Shown in pieces: positions 1-6,089 of a stretch of 7,010 nucleotides of DNA. The notes below the pieces were generated by a model. It saw only the letters and a program-made list of their open reading frames with translations. It was not told the DNA's origin and searched no databases. The DNA comes from Stenotrophomonas sp. (GTDB lineage: Bacteria > Pseudomonadota > Gammaproteobacteria > Xanthomonadales > Xanthomonadaceae): assembly GCA_003525885.1 (NCBI GenBank), contig DQIG01000089.1, forward strand, positions 1 to 7,010, in the 5' to 3' direction. A program made the translations under genes and the position numbers. Every line of letters begins with the position of its first letter. Positions within the stretch are counted from its first letter, which is position 1.

Positions 1-1
1 G

Positions 2-364
2 GAAGCGGCTGACGATCCGCGTGTGGCCGGCGACCCGGTCGACCTGCTGATGCTGGTCAAGAACCTGGCCGACAACGCCATTCGCTACAGTCCCGCCGGC
101 GGCAAGGTCGATCTGTGTACGCATGCGGACGGCGGCCAGGTCATCATCGAAGTATGCGACCGGGGACCGGGCATCGCACCGGAGCAGCGCGAGCGGGTGT
201 TCGATCCGTTCTTCCGCGTGCTGGGCAGCGAGCAGTCCGGCTCAGGGCTTGGCTTGTCCATCGTGGCGGAAATTGCCCGCCGCATGGGGATGACGGTGTG
301 GCTGGACTGGACCGACGCCGCGCAGCGGCAGGGCTTGCGCGTGTCGGTGCGTTTTCAGGACTGA
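2..364 (+). CDS. Sensor histidine kinase, C-terminal ATPase domain (5' partial)
   Basis: The frame is open to the left edge, so this is the last 120 residues of a longer protein; the GTG at 23 is an internal valine codon, not a start. The visible part is an HATPase_c (GHKL) domain. It has the N box (LVKNLADNAIRYSP), the G1 box (DRGPGIAP), the F box (RVFDPFFR) and the G2 box (GSGLGLSIV), in the usual order and spacing. These bind ATP-Mg for autophosphorylation of a histidine in the upstream, unseen dimerisation domain. The style (N box followed by a short G1-F-G2 run and an early stop) fits the QseC/TctE/PmrB class of membrane-bound two-component kinases, but the sensor part is missing and the signal cannot be inferred. 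All catalytic boxes look intact. The stop codon lies inside the end of the convergent efflux lipoprotein gene. The response regulator is presumably upstream, outside the window. Confidence 0.93.
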   Translation, partial: EAADDPRVAGDPVDLLMLVKNLADNAIRYSPAGGKVDLCTHADGGQVIIEVCDRGPGIAPEQRERVFDPFFRVLGSEQSGSGLGLSIVAEIARRMGMTVWLDWTDAAQRQGLRVSVRFQD

Positions 365-1782
365 GGCTGCCAGCCGCCGCCCAGCGCGCGGTACAGCTCC
401 ACCCGTGCGATCGCGGCCGTGGCCTGGCTGTTGGCCAGCGCGGCCTGGTTGTCCAGCGCGATGCGCTGGGTGGTCAGCACGTCCAGCATGTCGACCACGC
501 CAGCCTGGTACTGCCGGCGCGCCGCACCCAGTGCGGTCTCGCTTTCGCCTACCGCCACGTGCAGCTGCACAGTGCGCTGCTGCTCGGCGCTGTAGCCATC
601 GATGGCGTCATCCACTTCATGCCAGGCCTGCAGCACCGTGCGCCGGAACTGAAGTGAGGACTGTTGCTGCTGCAGCCGGCTCAGCGCGAGGTTGGCCTTC
701 AAGCGGCCGCCATGGAAGATCGGCAGGCTGATCGACGGCCCGATGCTGAAGCGATGTGCGTTCCAGCCATCCAGATCATCCAGCTGCTTGGCCTGGAAGC
801 CAGCGTCACCATTCAATGTGATGCGCGGCAGGAAACTGGCTTTGACCACGCCGATGCCGGCCGTTGCCGCATGAAGTGCCGCTTCGGCACGACGGATGTC
901 CGGGCGACGCTCGGCCAGTTCACTCGGCAGGCCCACCGCCACCGCTGGCAACGCCGGCCAGTCACGGCGTGCATCCTGCAGCTGCGCGTCCAGCGCCTGC
1001 GGCGGCTGTGCCAGCAGGAACGCCAGCGCGTTGCGCAGCTGGGATTCGCGATGCCGCAGCGGCGCAATGCGCGCCTGAAGCGATGCCACCTGCGCGGCCG
1101 CGCTGGACACCTGCAGCGTGCTGGCCACGCCCTGGCGCTGGCGTGCTTCGGTCAGCCGCTTGATGTCGTGGGCAATGCTGAGGTTGTCTTCGGTGATCGC
1201 CAGCAACTGCCGCGTTGCACGCAGCTGCAGGTAATCACGCGCGGTTTCCGCCAGCAGCGCGATGCGCACTGCATGTGCATCCTCCTCGGCCATCTGCACG
1301 CGGGCATCGGCGGCTTCCACCTGGCGGCGCACGCGCCCCCACAGATCCAGTTCCCAGCTCAGGCCGATACCGGCCTGGAACAGCCCGTAGTCATCACGAC
1401 CGCCGTTGCCAGAGGGATCATTCAGCCCCACTTCGCTGTTGCGTGCACACGTGCCGCTGGCACTGGCAGCGACGCTGGGCAGGCGATCGGCAGCCGTGAT
1501 GCCACGTGCAGCGCGGCTCTGCTGCACGCGGTTGGCCGCCAGCTGCAGGTCCAGGTTGGCCTCCAGCACCTGGCCGGCCAGCTGGCCCAGCAGCGGGTCG
1601 TCGAAGCCGGCCCACCAGGCGGCGTCCTGATCGATGGCATTGCAGGCGACGGCCTCGCCCTGCCAGTGGCTGGGCAGTTCCGCCTGAGGGCGTACGAAGT
1701 CCGGGCCCATCGTACAGGCAGCCAGGGCCGTGCACAGGCTGGCCGCAACGAAGGTTCTGCGGAACACGGCAACTGCGCTCAT
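355..1782 (-). CDS. NodT-family outer-membrane efflux lipoprotein (TolC-like channel of tripartite pump)
   Basis: 475 residues, the usual size for the NodT/OprM family. It begins with a lipoprotein signal peptide: basic FRR at 7-9, a hydrophobic stretch, and the lipobox LAAC with the lipidated Cys at 23. Residue +2 after the Cys is Thr, not Asp, which fits sorting to the outer membrane. Two outer-membrane-efflux repeats follow, at about 60-260 and 285-470. Family hallmarks are WELDLWG (143-149), GLPSELAERRPDIRRAE (284-300), KASFLPRITL (314-323), the glycine-rich SLPIFHGGRLKANL turn, and the terminal YRALGGGW. The protein should trimerise into a beta-barrel plus periplasmic alpha-tunnel that docks on the adaptor encoded just upstream. 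Its ATG shares the ATGA overlap with the adaptor stop, and a purine-rich GGGGAGGG sits upstream, so it is probably translated by coupling. It is the last gene of the cluster and its 3' end overlaps the convergent kinase gene by 10 bp. Family call is secure; substrate unknown. Confidence 0.95.
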   Translation of the reverse strand: MSAVAVFRRTFVAASLCTALAACTMGPDFVRPQAELPSHWQGEAVACNAIDQDAAWWAGFDDPLLGQLAGQVLEANLDLQLAANRVQQSRAARGITAADRLPSVAASASGTCARNSEVGLNDPSGNGGRDDYGLFQAGIGLSWELDLWGRVRRQVEAADARVQMAEEDAHAVRIALLAETARDYLQLRATRQLLAITEDNLSIAHDIKRLTEARQRQGVASTLQVSSAAAQVASLQARIAPLRHRESQLRNALAFLLAQPPQALDAQLQDARRDWPALPAVAVGLPSELAERRPDIRRAEAALHAATAGIGVVKASFLPRITLNGDAGFQAKQLDDLDGWNAHRFSIGPSISLPIFHGGRLKANLALSRLQQQQSSLQFRRTVLQAWHEVDDAIDGYSAEQQRTVQLHVAVGESETALGAARRQYQAGVVDMLDVLTTQRIALDNQAALANSQATAAIARVELYRALGGGWQPQS

Positions 1783-2861
1783 GCGCCCTCCCCGGCCGCA
1801 TGGCCCGGACTGTGCTGCACGCTCTGCGCGCGCGCGCGACTGCCCAGATCGACACTGGCTTCCACCGACATGCCGGCACGCAGCTGGTCCAGCAGCGGCT
1901 GGCCCGGCTCCAGCACGATCTTCACCGGGATGCGCTGCACCACCTTGGTGAAGTTGCCGGTGGCGTTCTCCGGTGCGACTGCAGCGAAGGTGACGCCAGT
2001 GGCCGGCGCGATGCTGTCGATGTGCCCACGCAGCGGCTTGCCCGGGAACACGTCCACCTTCAGTTCGACCCGCTGGCCGGCCTGCATGCGGGTCATCTGC
2101 GTTTCCTGGAAGTTGGCGACCACGAACGCCCGCTTCAGCGGCACCACTGCGGCCACAGGCGTGCCCGGGGTCAGGTAGGCACCCACGCGCACTGCACGAC
2201 GACCGACCATGCCGTCGATCGGTGCACGCAGCACGGTGTGCGACAGATCCAGTTCGGCGCGCGCCTGCGCCGCTTCAGCACGTTGCACCGCGGCCTGCGC
2301 TGCCTGCACACCGGCGGTCAGGATGTCGGTGCGCTGGCGCGCGGTCGACAGCGCGGCCTGGCCTTGCTGCAGGTGCGCACTGGCCACGGCCTGCTTCGAC
2401 TGCGCCTGCTGCGCGTTCTGCACGGTACCGGCGCCGTCACGGGCCAGTTCGCGGTAGCGCTGCTGGTCGGCACTGGCCAGGGTCAGCTCGGAACGACTGA
2501 CATCGACGCTGGCCCTGGCCTGCTCGATCAGCGAATCCTGCTGGGCCAGCGCGGCCTGCGCGTTGGCCAGCTGTGCGCGGGCATTGGCGAGGTCGGCACG
2601 GGCCGCCTGCAGTGCCACCTGGTAGTCACGGTCGTCGATGCGGGCGAGCACGTCGCCCGCCTTCACCGACTGGTTGTCTTCTACTTCCACGGCACTGACA
2701 AAGCCGGGAATCTTCGGCGCCACCAGGGTGTAGTCGGCCACCACATACGCATTGTTGGTGCTCTGGTGGCCGCCATCGCGCAGCAGCAGCCAAGCGCCGA
2801 TGGCCAGGGCCAGCACGCCCAGGCCCAGGCCGGTGTGGAGAGTGGTTCGATTGATCGTCAT
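1779..2861 (-). CDS. HlyD/EmrA-type membrane-fusion (periplasmic adaptor) protein
   Basis: 360 residues. A short cytoplasmic N terminus is followed by one transmembrane helix (about 11-27) that anchors it in the inner membrane. Next come the first half of the lipoyl domain (about 42-80, with APKIPGFV and VKAGDVLARID), and a long Ala/Gln-rich coiled-coil hairpin (about 83-205). The second lipoyl half follows (LRAPIDGMVGRRAVRVGAYL, 211-230), and then a beta-barrel region with FVVANFQETQ and the EmrA-typical segment NATGNFTKVVQRIPVKI (299-315). It should bridge the MFS pump and the outer-membrane channel. The long hairpin and single N-terminal helix match EmrA-type adaptors of MFS pumps rather than the lipidated AcrA type of RND pumps. 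The start is supported by AGGA 7 nt upstream on the minus strand. It begins 20 bp after the transporter stop, and its stop overlaps the next start as ATGA, so the three genes form one operon. Confidence 0.95.
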   Translation of the reverse strand: MTINRTTLHTGLGLGVLALAIGAWLLLRDGGHQSTNNAYVVADYTLVAPKIPGFVSAVEVEDNQSVKAGDVLARIDDRDYQVALQAARADLANARAQLANAQAALAQQDSLIEQARASVDVSRSELTLASADQQRYRELARDGAGTVQNAQQAQSKQAVASAHLQQGQAALSTARQRTDILTAGVQAAQAAVQRAEAAQARAELDLSHTVLRAPIDGMVGRRAVRVGAYLTPGTPVAAVVPLKRAFVVANFQETQMTRMQAGQRVELKVDVFPGKPLRGHIDSIAPATGVTFAAVAPENATGNFTKVVQRIPVKIVLEPGQPLLDQLRAGMSVEASVDLGSRARAQSVQHSPGHAAGEGA

Positions 2862-2881
2862 GAGGGGTTCCTGCGAAAGGT

Positions 2882-4411
2882 TCAGGCCACGGCACGTGGC
2901 GGATGGATGCGGGTGGGCATCCAGGCAATGAGGGGAATGAAGGCCAGCGCCACCAGCGCGACCACCCAGTACAGGTCAGCCGAGGTCAGCGCCTGCACCT
3001 GTGCATGCAGGCGCGCGCCCAGCTGCGGGCCATCGGCCAGCCACGGTTGCTCGCCCAGGCGATCGACCAGCACGGTGGAATGGAAATGACGGCGGCCCTG
3101 CGCGACGGCGTCGAGCACGCCGCTGGCGAGCACCGCAGCGAAACCCTTGACCGTGTTGAACCACGCCGAGGCGAACGGGCCGTCCTGCGGCGCCAGGCCG
3201 CCGGTGGCCAGCATCAGCAGCGGCAGCACCGCCATCGGTTGTGCGAACACCTGCAGCAGCTGTACCCACAGGAAGTTGTCGCGGATCCAGGCCACATCCA
3301 GGTGCGCGCCCAGCCAGCAGGCCAGGGCCAGCATCGCCAGGCCGGTGGCCTGCACCCAGCGGCAGTCCACCGCGCGGATGTTCAACAGGGCCGCCACCAG
3401 CGGCAGCGCGATCACCTGTGGCAGTGCCACCCACAGCAGCATCGGTGCGGTCTGCAGTGGCCGGTAGCCCTGCACACTGGCCAGGAAACCGGACGGGATC
3501 GAGATCACCGCCAGCAGCACGAACAGCACGCCGCCCAGCGTCACCAGCGAATAGCTGAGGTTGCGGTTGGCCAGCAGCTGCAGCTTGAAGAACGGCAGCG
3601 GATGGAACCATTCATTGATCATGAACAGCACCATCAGGCCGGCGCCGCCACCGATCATCAGCGTGATCATCGGCGAGTCGAACCAGTTCAGCCGCGGGCC
3701 CTGCACCAGGCCCAGCACCAGCAGCACCAGTGCCGGCAGGCCGAGCAGCAGGCCAACCGTATCGAACTGGGCGAAGCGTTCGAGCCGCAGCGGGTCCTGC
3801 GGCAGGCCCCAGCCGACCATCGCCATCGCCGCCAGGCAGTACGGCACGATCTGCCAGAACGCCCAGTGCCAGCCCACCTGCTCGACCCAGAACGCGGCCA
3901 ACGGCGTACCCATGCTCGGGCCGAAGGTGGCCGTCAGCGCGTAGCCGGCCAGGCCGTACAGCTTGATGCCCGGCGGCAGGAAGCGCAGCGCCACGCTCAT
4001 CAGCAGCGGCGGCAGCGCGCCACCGCACAGGCCCTGCAGTGCGCGCAGCAGCAGGAACACCTGCAGGTTCGGGGCCAGAGGGCACAGCACGCCCAGCACC
4101 ATGAAGCCACCGATCATCGCCAGCGCGAAACGACGCAGCGAGAAGGTGGCGGCACACCATGGCGCGAAGGCCATCGCGCTGACCGACATCGCGCTGTAGA
4201 GGGCGACGATCCAGCTGCCGTCATCGACGCTGAAACCCATCGCACCGCGGATGTCGGCCAGGGCGACCTTGGTGATGTTCTCGTTGAAGCCCGACACCAG
4301 CACCGCCAGCAGCACGCCACACAGGCCGACCAGGATGCGGCGGTCGAGCCCGGGGGCGGCGGCGGGACGGGGCGCTGCGGCGGCCGGGACAATGGCGGCC
4401 GGCGTACTCAT
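2882..4411 (-). CDS. MFS multidrug efflux transporter, DHA2 (EmrB/QacA-like, 14-TM)
   Basis: 509 residues from the ATG at 4411. Hydrophobic segments along the whole length are consistent with the 14 helices of the DHA2 drug:proton antiporters. Recognisable features are the TM4 motif B (RALQGLCGGALPP, about 123-135), the TM5 antiporter motif C in modified form (ALTATFGPSMGTPLAA, 158-173), GWHWAFWQIVP (180-190), and a periplasmic-type loop before the last helix (about 438-475). Departures from consensus are clear. The TM1 motif normally reading like LDxTIVNVALP is GFNENITKVAL (41-51), and motif A (GxLaDrxGrkr) is APWCAATFSLRRF (83-95), lacking its Gly and Asp. A GTG at 4438 would add 9 residues, but it lies inside a perfect palindrome and has no Shine-Dalgarno, so the ATG is preferred; its own GGATCGG is weak. 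It is the first gene of the transporter-adaptor-channel operon. It presumably expels a small toxic or aromatic compound; substrate unknown. Confidence 0.93.
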   Translation of the reverse strand: MSTPAAIVPAAAAPRPAAAPGLDRRILVGLCGVLLAVLVSGFNENITKVALADIRGAMGFSVDDGSWIVALYSAMSVSAMAFAPWCAATFSLRRFALAMIGGFMVLGVLCPLAPNLQVFLLLRALQGLCGGALPPLLMSVALRFLPPGIKLYGLAGYALTATFGPSMGTPLAAFWVEQVGWHWAFWQIVPYCLAAMAMVGWGLPQDPLRLERFAQFDTVGLLLGLPALVLLVLGLVQGPRLNWFDSPMITLMIGGGAGLMVLFMINEWFHPLPFFKLQLLANRNLSYSLVTLGGVLFVLLAVISIPSGFLASVQGYRPLQTAPMLLWVALPQVIALPLVAALLNIRAVDCRWVQATGLAMLALACWLGAHLDVAWIRDNFLWVQLLQVFAQPMAVLPLLMLATGGLAPQDGPFASAWFNTVKGFAAVLASGVLDAVAQGRRHFHSTVLVDRLGEQPWLADGPQLGARLHAQVQALTSADLYWVVALVALAFIPLIAWMPTRIHPPRAVA

Positions 4412-4425
4412 CGCCGGGCACCGAT

Positions 4426-4440
4426 CCGTGCAGTGCACGG
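4426..4440. repeat. Perfect 15-bp palindrome upstream of MFS start (possible operator)
   Basis: CCGTGCA-G-TGCACGG has two perfect 7-bp arms around a single central base. It ends 14 bp before the transporter ATG. It could be a repressor operator placed over the 5' leader, or a short mRNA stem near the ribosome site. It also contains the alternative GTG start at 4438, which argues against that start. Confidence 0.55.
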
Positions 4441-4460
4441 CATGATGGGGGTCATTGAAA

Positions 4461-4488
4461 TGCGCTCAGTGAAACTCCGGGGAGCGCA
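4461..4488. repeat. Interrupted dyad TGCGCTC-N14-GAGCGCA
   Basis: Perfect 7-bp inverted repeats at 4461-4467 and 4482-4488 are separated by 14 bp. A smaller dyad, CTCC-GG-GGAG (4475-4484), overlaps the right arm. Centre-to-start distance to the transporter ATG is about 63 bp, in the range where an activator or repressor site could sit. It could also be a leader hairpin. Confidence 0.45.
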
Positions 4489-4510
4489 GTCTAGGGAGCC
4501 GGTACCGTGC

Positions 4511-4556
4511 AAAAAATGGCGTGACAGGCATCGCAGGCGTGCGTCCGGCGCACGCC
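4511..4556 (-). terminator. Possible weak terminator after the LysR gene
   Basis: Reading on the minus strand just after the LysR stop, GGCGTGCG (4556-4549) pairs perfectly with CGCACGCC (4543-4536) across a 5-nt loop. A run of six T (4516-4511) follows only about 19 nt later. A second copy of CACGCC (4523-4518) lies almost against the T run and could pair with the same 5' arm, giving an alternative, larger hairpin ending at the T run. Because the T run is distant from the strong stem, termination may be partial, which would allow read-through from the regulator into the pump genes. Confidence 0.35.
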
Positions 4557-4563
4557 CGGAACC

Positions 4564-5481
4564 TCAGCGACGGGTGTCCTCGACGCTTTCGCACATGGTC
4601 TTGATCGACCGCCGCAGCCACTGGTGGGCAGCGTCGTTGTCCAGCCGGGGATGCCAGGCCTGCACGATCGCCGCCGTGCGTACCGGAATCGGCAGCGGGA
4701 ACAGGCGCAGGGGCAGGCGCATGCTGACGATGCGCTCCAGCATCACGCTCGGCATCTGCGGCAGGATCAGGTCCGATTCGGCCGCAGCGAAGATCGCGCC
4801 GTGGAAGGTCGGGCTGATCAGCGCCACGCGGCGCTGCAGGCCCAGCGTGGCCAGGTCGTCATCGATCGGTCCGCGTGGCAGGCCTCGGCGCGACACCGCA
4901 ATGTGATCGCACGCGGCAAAGCGCTCTGCACTGATCTCGCCATCGAACAACGGATGGTCCTCGCGTGCAGCGCCCATGAACGAGGTACTGAACAGGTTCT
5001 GCACCTTGGTGTCGGGTGCGTGCTTGCCGGCAGTACTGATGTACAGATCGATCCGGCCCTGCGCCATCGCATCGTCGTCGGTATCGCCTTCGGGCACGAA
5101 GCGCAGCACCGCGCGCGGTGCCTGCTGGCGGAATATCTCGCGCAGGCGCCCGCCAAAACCACCGATGAAGACATCGTTGGCACGCACGTTGAAGGTGCGC
5201 TCCAGGGTACCTACGTCGATCTCGCGGCCTGCATGGAAAACACGGTGGGCCTGTTCGATCACGTCGCGTACCTGCTCGCGCAGCTGCAGGGCACGCGGCG
5301 TCGGTGCCAACCCGCGGCCGGCGCGCACCAGCACCGGGTCGCCCAGCGCCACGCGGATCCGGCCCAGGGTGCGGCTCATCGCCGGCGCGCTCAGGTTCAT
5401 CCGTCGCGCGGCAGCGGCCACGCTGCATTCGTCGATCAGCACGTCCAGTGCCAGCAACAGGTTCAGGTCCGGCAGGGGCAT
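4564..5481 (-). CDS. LysR-type transcriptional regulator
   Basis: 305 residues, standard LTTR length. The N-terminal winged helix-turn-helix occupies about 5-63 (LNLLLALDVLIDECSVAAAA, then MNLSAPAMSRTLGRIRVALG, then DPVLVRAGRGLAPTPRA). The DPVLVR..RGLxPTPRA wing and linker resemble the NodD/PcpR/LinR branch rather than the CysB-like majority. A linker helix and a two-lobed LysR substrate-binding domain (about 95-295) follow, so a small-molecule, possibly aromatic, co-inducer is expected. The start is set at 5481, where GGAG lies 6 nt upstream. An in-frame ATG at 5562 would add 27 residues of non-conserved sequence with no ribosome site. It lies 152 bp upstream of the efflux operon in the same direction and is divergent from the stress-protein gene. 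Regulation of the pump is the simplest hypothesis; control of the divergent gene is also possible. Confidence 0.92.
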   Translation of the reverse strand: MPLPDLNLLLALDVLIDECSVAAAARRMNLSAPAMSRTLGRIRVALGDPVLVRAGRGLAPTPRALQLREQVRDVIEQAHRVFHAGREIDVGTLERTFNVRANDVFIGGFGGRLREIFRQQAPRAVLRFVPEGDTDDDAMAQGRIDLYISTAGKHAPDTKVQNLFSTSFMGAAREDHPLFDGEISAERFAACDHIAVSRRGLPRGPIDDDLATLGLQRRVALISPTFHGAIFAAAESDLILPQMPSVMLERIVSMRLPLRLFPLPIPVRTAAIVQAWHPRLDNDAAHQWLRRSIKTMCESVEDTRR

Positions 5482-5487
5482 GACAGT

Positions 5488-5491
5488 CTCC
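5488..5491 (-). promoter_or_regulatory. Ribosome binding site deciding the LysR start
   Basis: On the minus strand, GGAG is placed 6 nt before the ATG at 5481. The upstream in-frame ATGs at 5544 and 5562 have no comparable site, so the shorter 305-residue protein is favoured. Confidence 0.75.
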
Positions 5492-5625
5492 AGTGGAACA
5501 TTCTTCAGCAATCCGGATGACTTTACGGCACTTGTTGTTTGCATGGATTGCGCCTGACGCATTCATTGACTGCCGCGCACGGCATGGGTGCGCGCGGTGA
5601 CATCGGCGACCATTCCCGGCCTGCC

Positions 5626-5631
5626 AAGGAG
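5626..5631 (+). promoter_or_regulatory. Strong ribosome binding site for the universal stress gene
   Basis: AAGGAG, 6 nt before the ATG at 5638, is a near-ideal Shine-Dalgarno sequence. It fixes the start there and rejects an in-frame extension beginning at 5539, which would run back across the divergent promoter region. Confidence 0.85.
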
Positions 5632-5637
5632 ACACCC

Positions 5638-6084
5638 ATGTTCAACACCCTGCTGGTCGCCCTGGACGGCGGCCGCCAGCACGCACGCGTGCTGGACCTG
5701 GCCGCGGCCATCGCCGGGCCCCGCAGCCGCCTGCACCTGCTGTGCGTGCTCGACCCCGAATTCGCGCTGGCCGCCGATGCCAGTGAAGCCGACCGCCGCG
5801 AGTACCCGGAAGCAGCGCGGCAGCGCTCACAGGCCGAGGCGGTGCTGGCGGAGGCCCTGGCCGAGCTGCGCGAGCGCGGCGTTGATGCCATCGCGCAGAT
5901 TCCTTCCGGCGACCCCGGCGAAGTGATCAGCGAGCAGGCCCGGCGCTTGAAATGCGACCTGATCGTCATCGGCCACCGTCACCTGTCCCGCCTGGAACGC
6001 CTGTTCGAGCCCTCGATCGGGCAATGGACCATCGACCACGCGCCCTGCCCCGTGCTGGTGGAAACCCGCGACCCACAACCCTAG
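5638..6084 (+). CDS. Universal stress protein (UspA family)
   Basis: 148 residues, a single UspA domain of typical length. The N terminus FNTLLVALDGG is the family's first beta strand with the Asp (residue 9) that contacts adenine in ATP-binding members. The second core strand is CDLIVIGHRH, and the C-terminal strand APCPVLVE closes the fold. The nucleotide loop, normally G-2x-G-9x-G(S/T), reads GHRHLSRLERLFEPS: the first Gly is kept, the second is His and the third is Pro. ATP binding is therefore doubtful, or the loop belongs to a divergent subfamily. It is a soluble cytoplasmic protein, likely dimeric, linked by family to stress and stationary-phase survival. The central part (about 45-80) is rich in Ala, Glu and Arg and probably helical. 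It is followed after 5 bp by an unknown gene, probably co-transcribed. Confidence 0.9.
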   Translation: MFNTLLVALDGGRQHARVLDLAAAIAGPRSRLHLLCVLDPEFALAADASEADRREYPEAARQRSQAEAVLAEALAELRERGVDAIAQIPSGDPGEVISEQARRLKCDLIVIGHRHLSRLERLFEPSIGQWTIDHAPCPVLVETRDPQP

Positions 6085-6089
6085 CTCCC

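Larger units (their letters stand above)
4412..4563 (-). promoter_or_regulatory. Spacer between LysR gene and efflux operon; probable control region
   Basis: This 152-bp non-coding stretch precedes the efflux operon and is dense in symmetric sequence: a hairpin at 4536-4556, a TGCGCTC-N14-GAGCGCA dyad at 4461-4488, a nested CTCC-GG-GGAG at 4475-4484, and a 15-bp palindrome at 4426-4440. No strong sigma70 promoter is visible on the minus strand. TAGACT (4490-4495) could be a -10, but its -35 position is just a T run. An LTTR site with T-N11-A geometry cannot be assigned by eye because the pattern is too loose. That the efflux operon is controlled here by the neighbouring LysR protein is inference from position. 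Confidence 0.5.
5482..5637. promoter_or_regulatory. Divergent promoter region, LysR gene / universal stress gene
   Basis: This 156-bp region separates two divergent genes and must carry both promoters. It contains an exact inverted repeat, GCAATCC (5508-5514) and GGATTGC (5545-5551), 30 bp apart, and an 8-bp palindrome ATCCGGAT (5511-5518) overlapping the left arm. A good -35-like TTGACT lies at 5566-5571 for the plus strand but lacks a convincing -10. On the minus strand, TAAAGT (near 5519-5524) is a possible -10 without a good -35. LTTR genes often autoregulate from such divergent regions; the specific sites are inference. Confidence 0.5.

Noticed and set aside
83..205. Possible repeat in the adaptor's Ala/Gln-rich region (adaptor residues 83-205)
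   Set aside because: The repetitive look comes from coiled-coil heptads, as expected for the adaptor hairpin; no exact DNA repeat array is visible. The positions given are protein residues, corresponding to about 2247-2615 in the window.
664..3089. Plus-strand open frames of 504 and 527 codons opposite the adaptor and channel genes
   Set aside because: They overlap each other and two clear efflux genes, with no motif and no ribosome site. They are shadows of high-GC coding sequence.
4412..4438. GTG at 4438 as the transporter start
   Set aside because: It has no Shine-Dalgarno, sits within the 15-bp palindrome, and adds a non-hydrophobic MHCTDRCPA tail. The ATG at 4411 is simpler.
2903..4906. 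Long plus-strand open frame of 667 codons opposite the transporter and LysR genes
   Set aside because: It lies antisense to well-supported genes. Its translation is low-complexity (Gln/His/Arg-rich) with no domain, a usual by-product of G/C-biased third positions.
5482..5562. N-terminal extension of the LysR protein to the ATG at 5562
   Set aside because: It adds 27 residues before the conserved DNA-binding domain, lacks a ribosome site, and would consume the divergent promoter region. The ATG at 5481 has GGAG at good spacing.
5952..6089. Extension of the hypothetical protein upstream into the stress gene
   Set aside because: The added residues are Arg/Pro-rich out-of-frame translation of the stress gene, and no ribosome site is seen at 5952.
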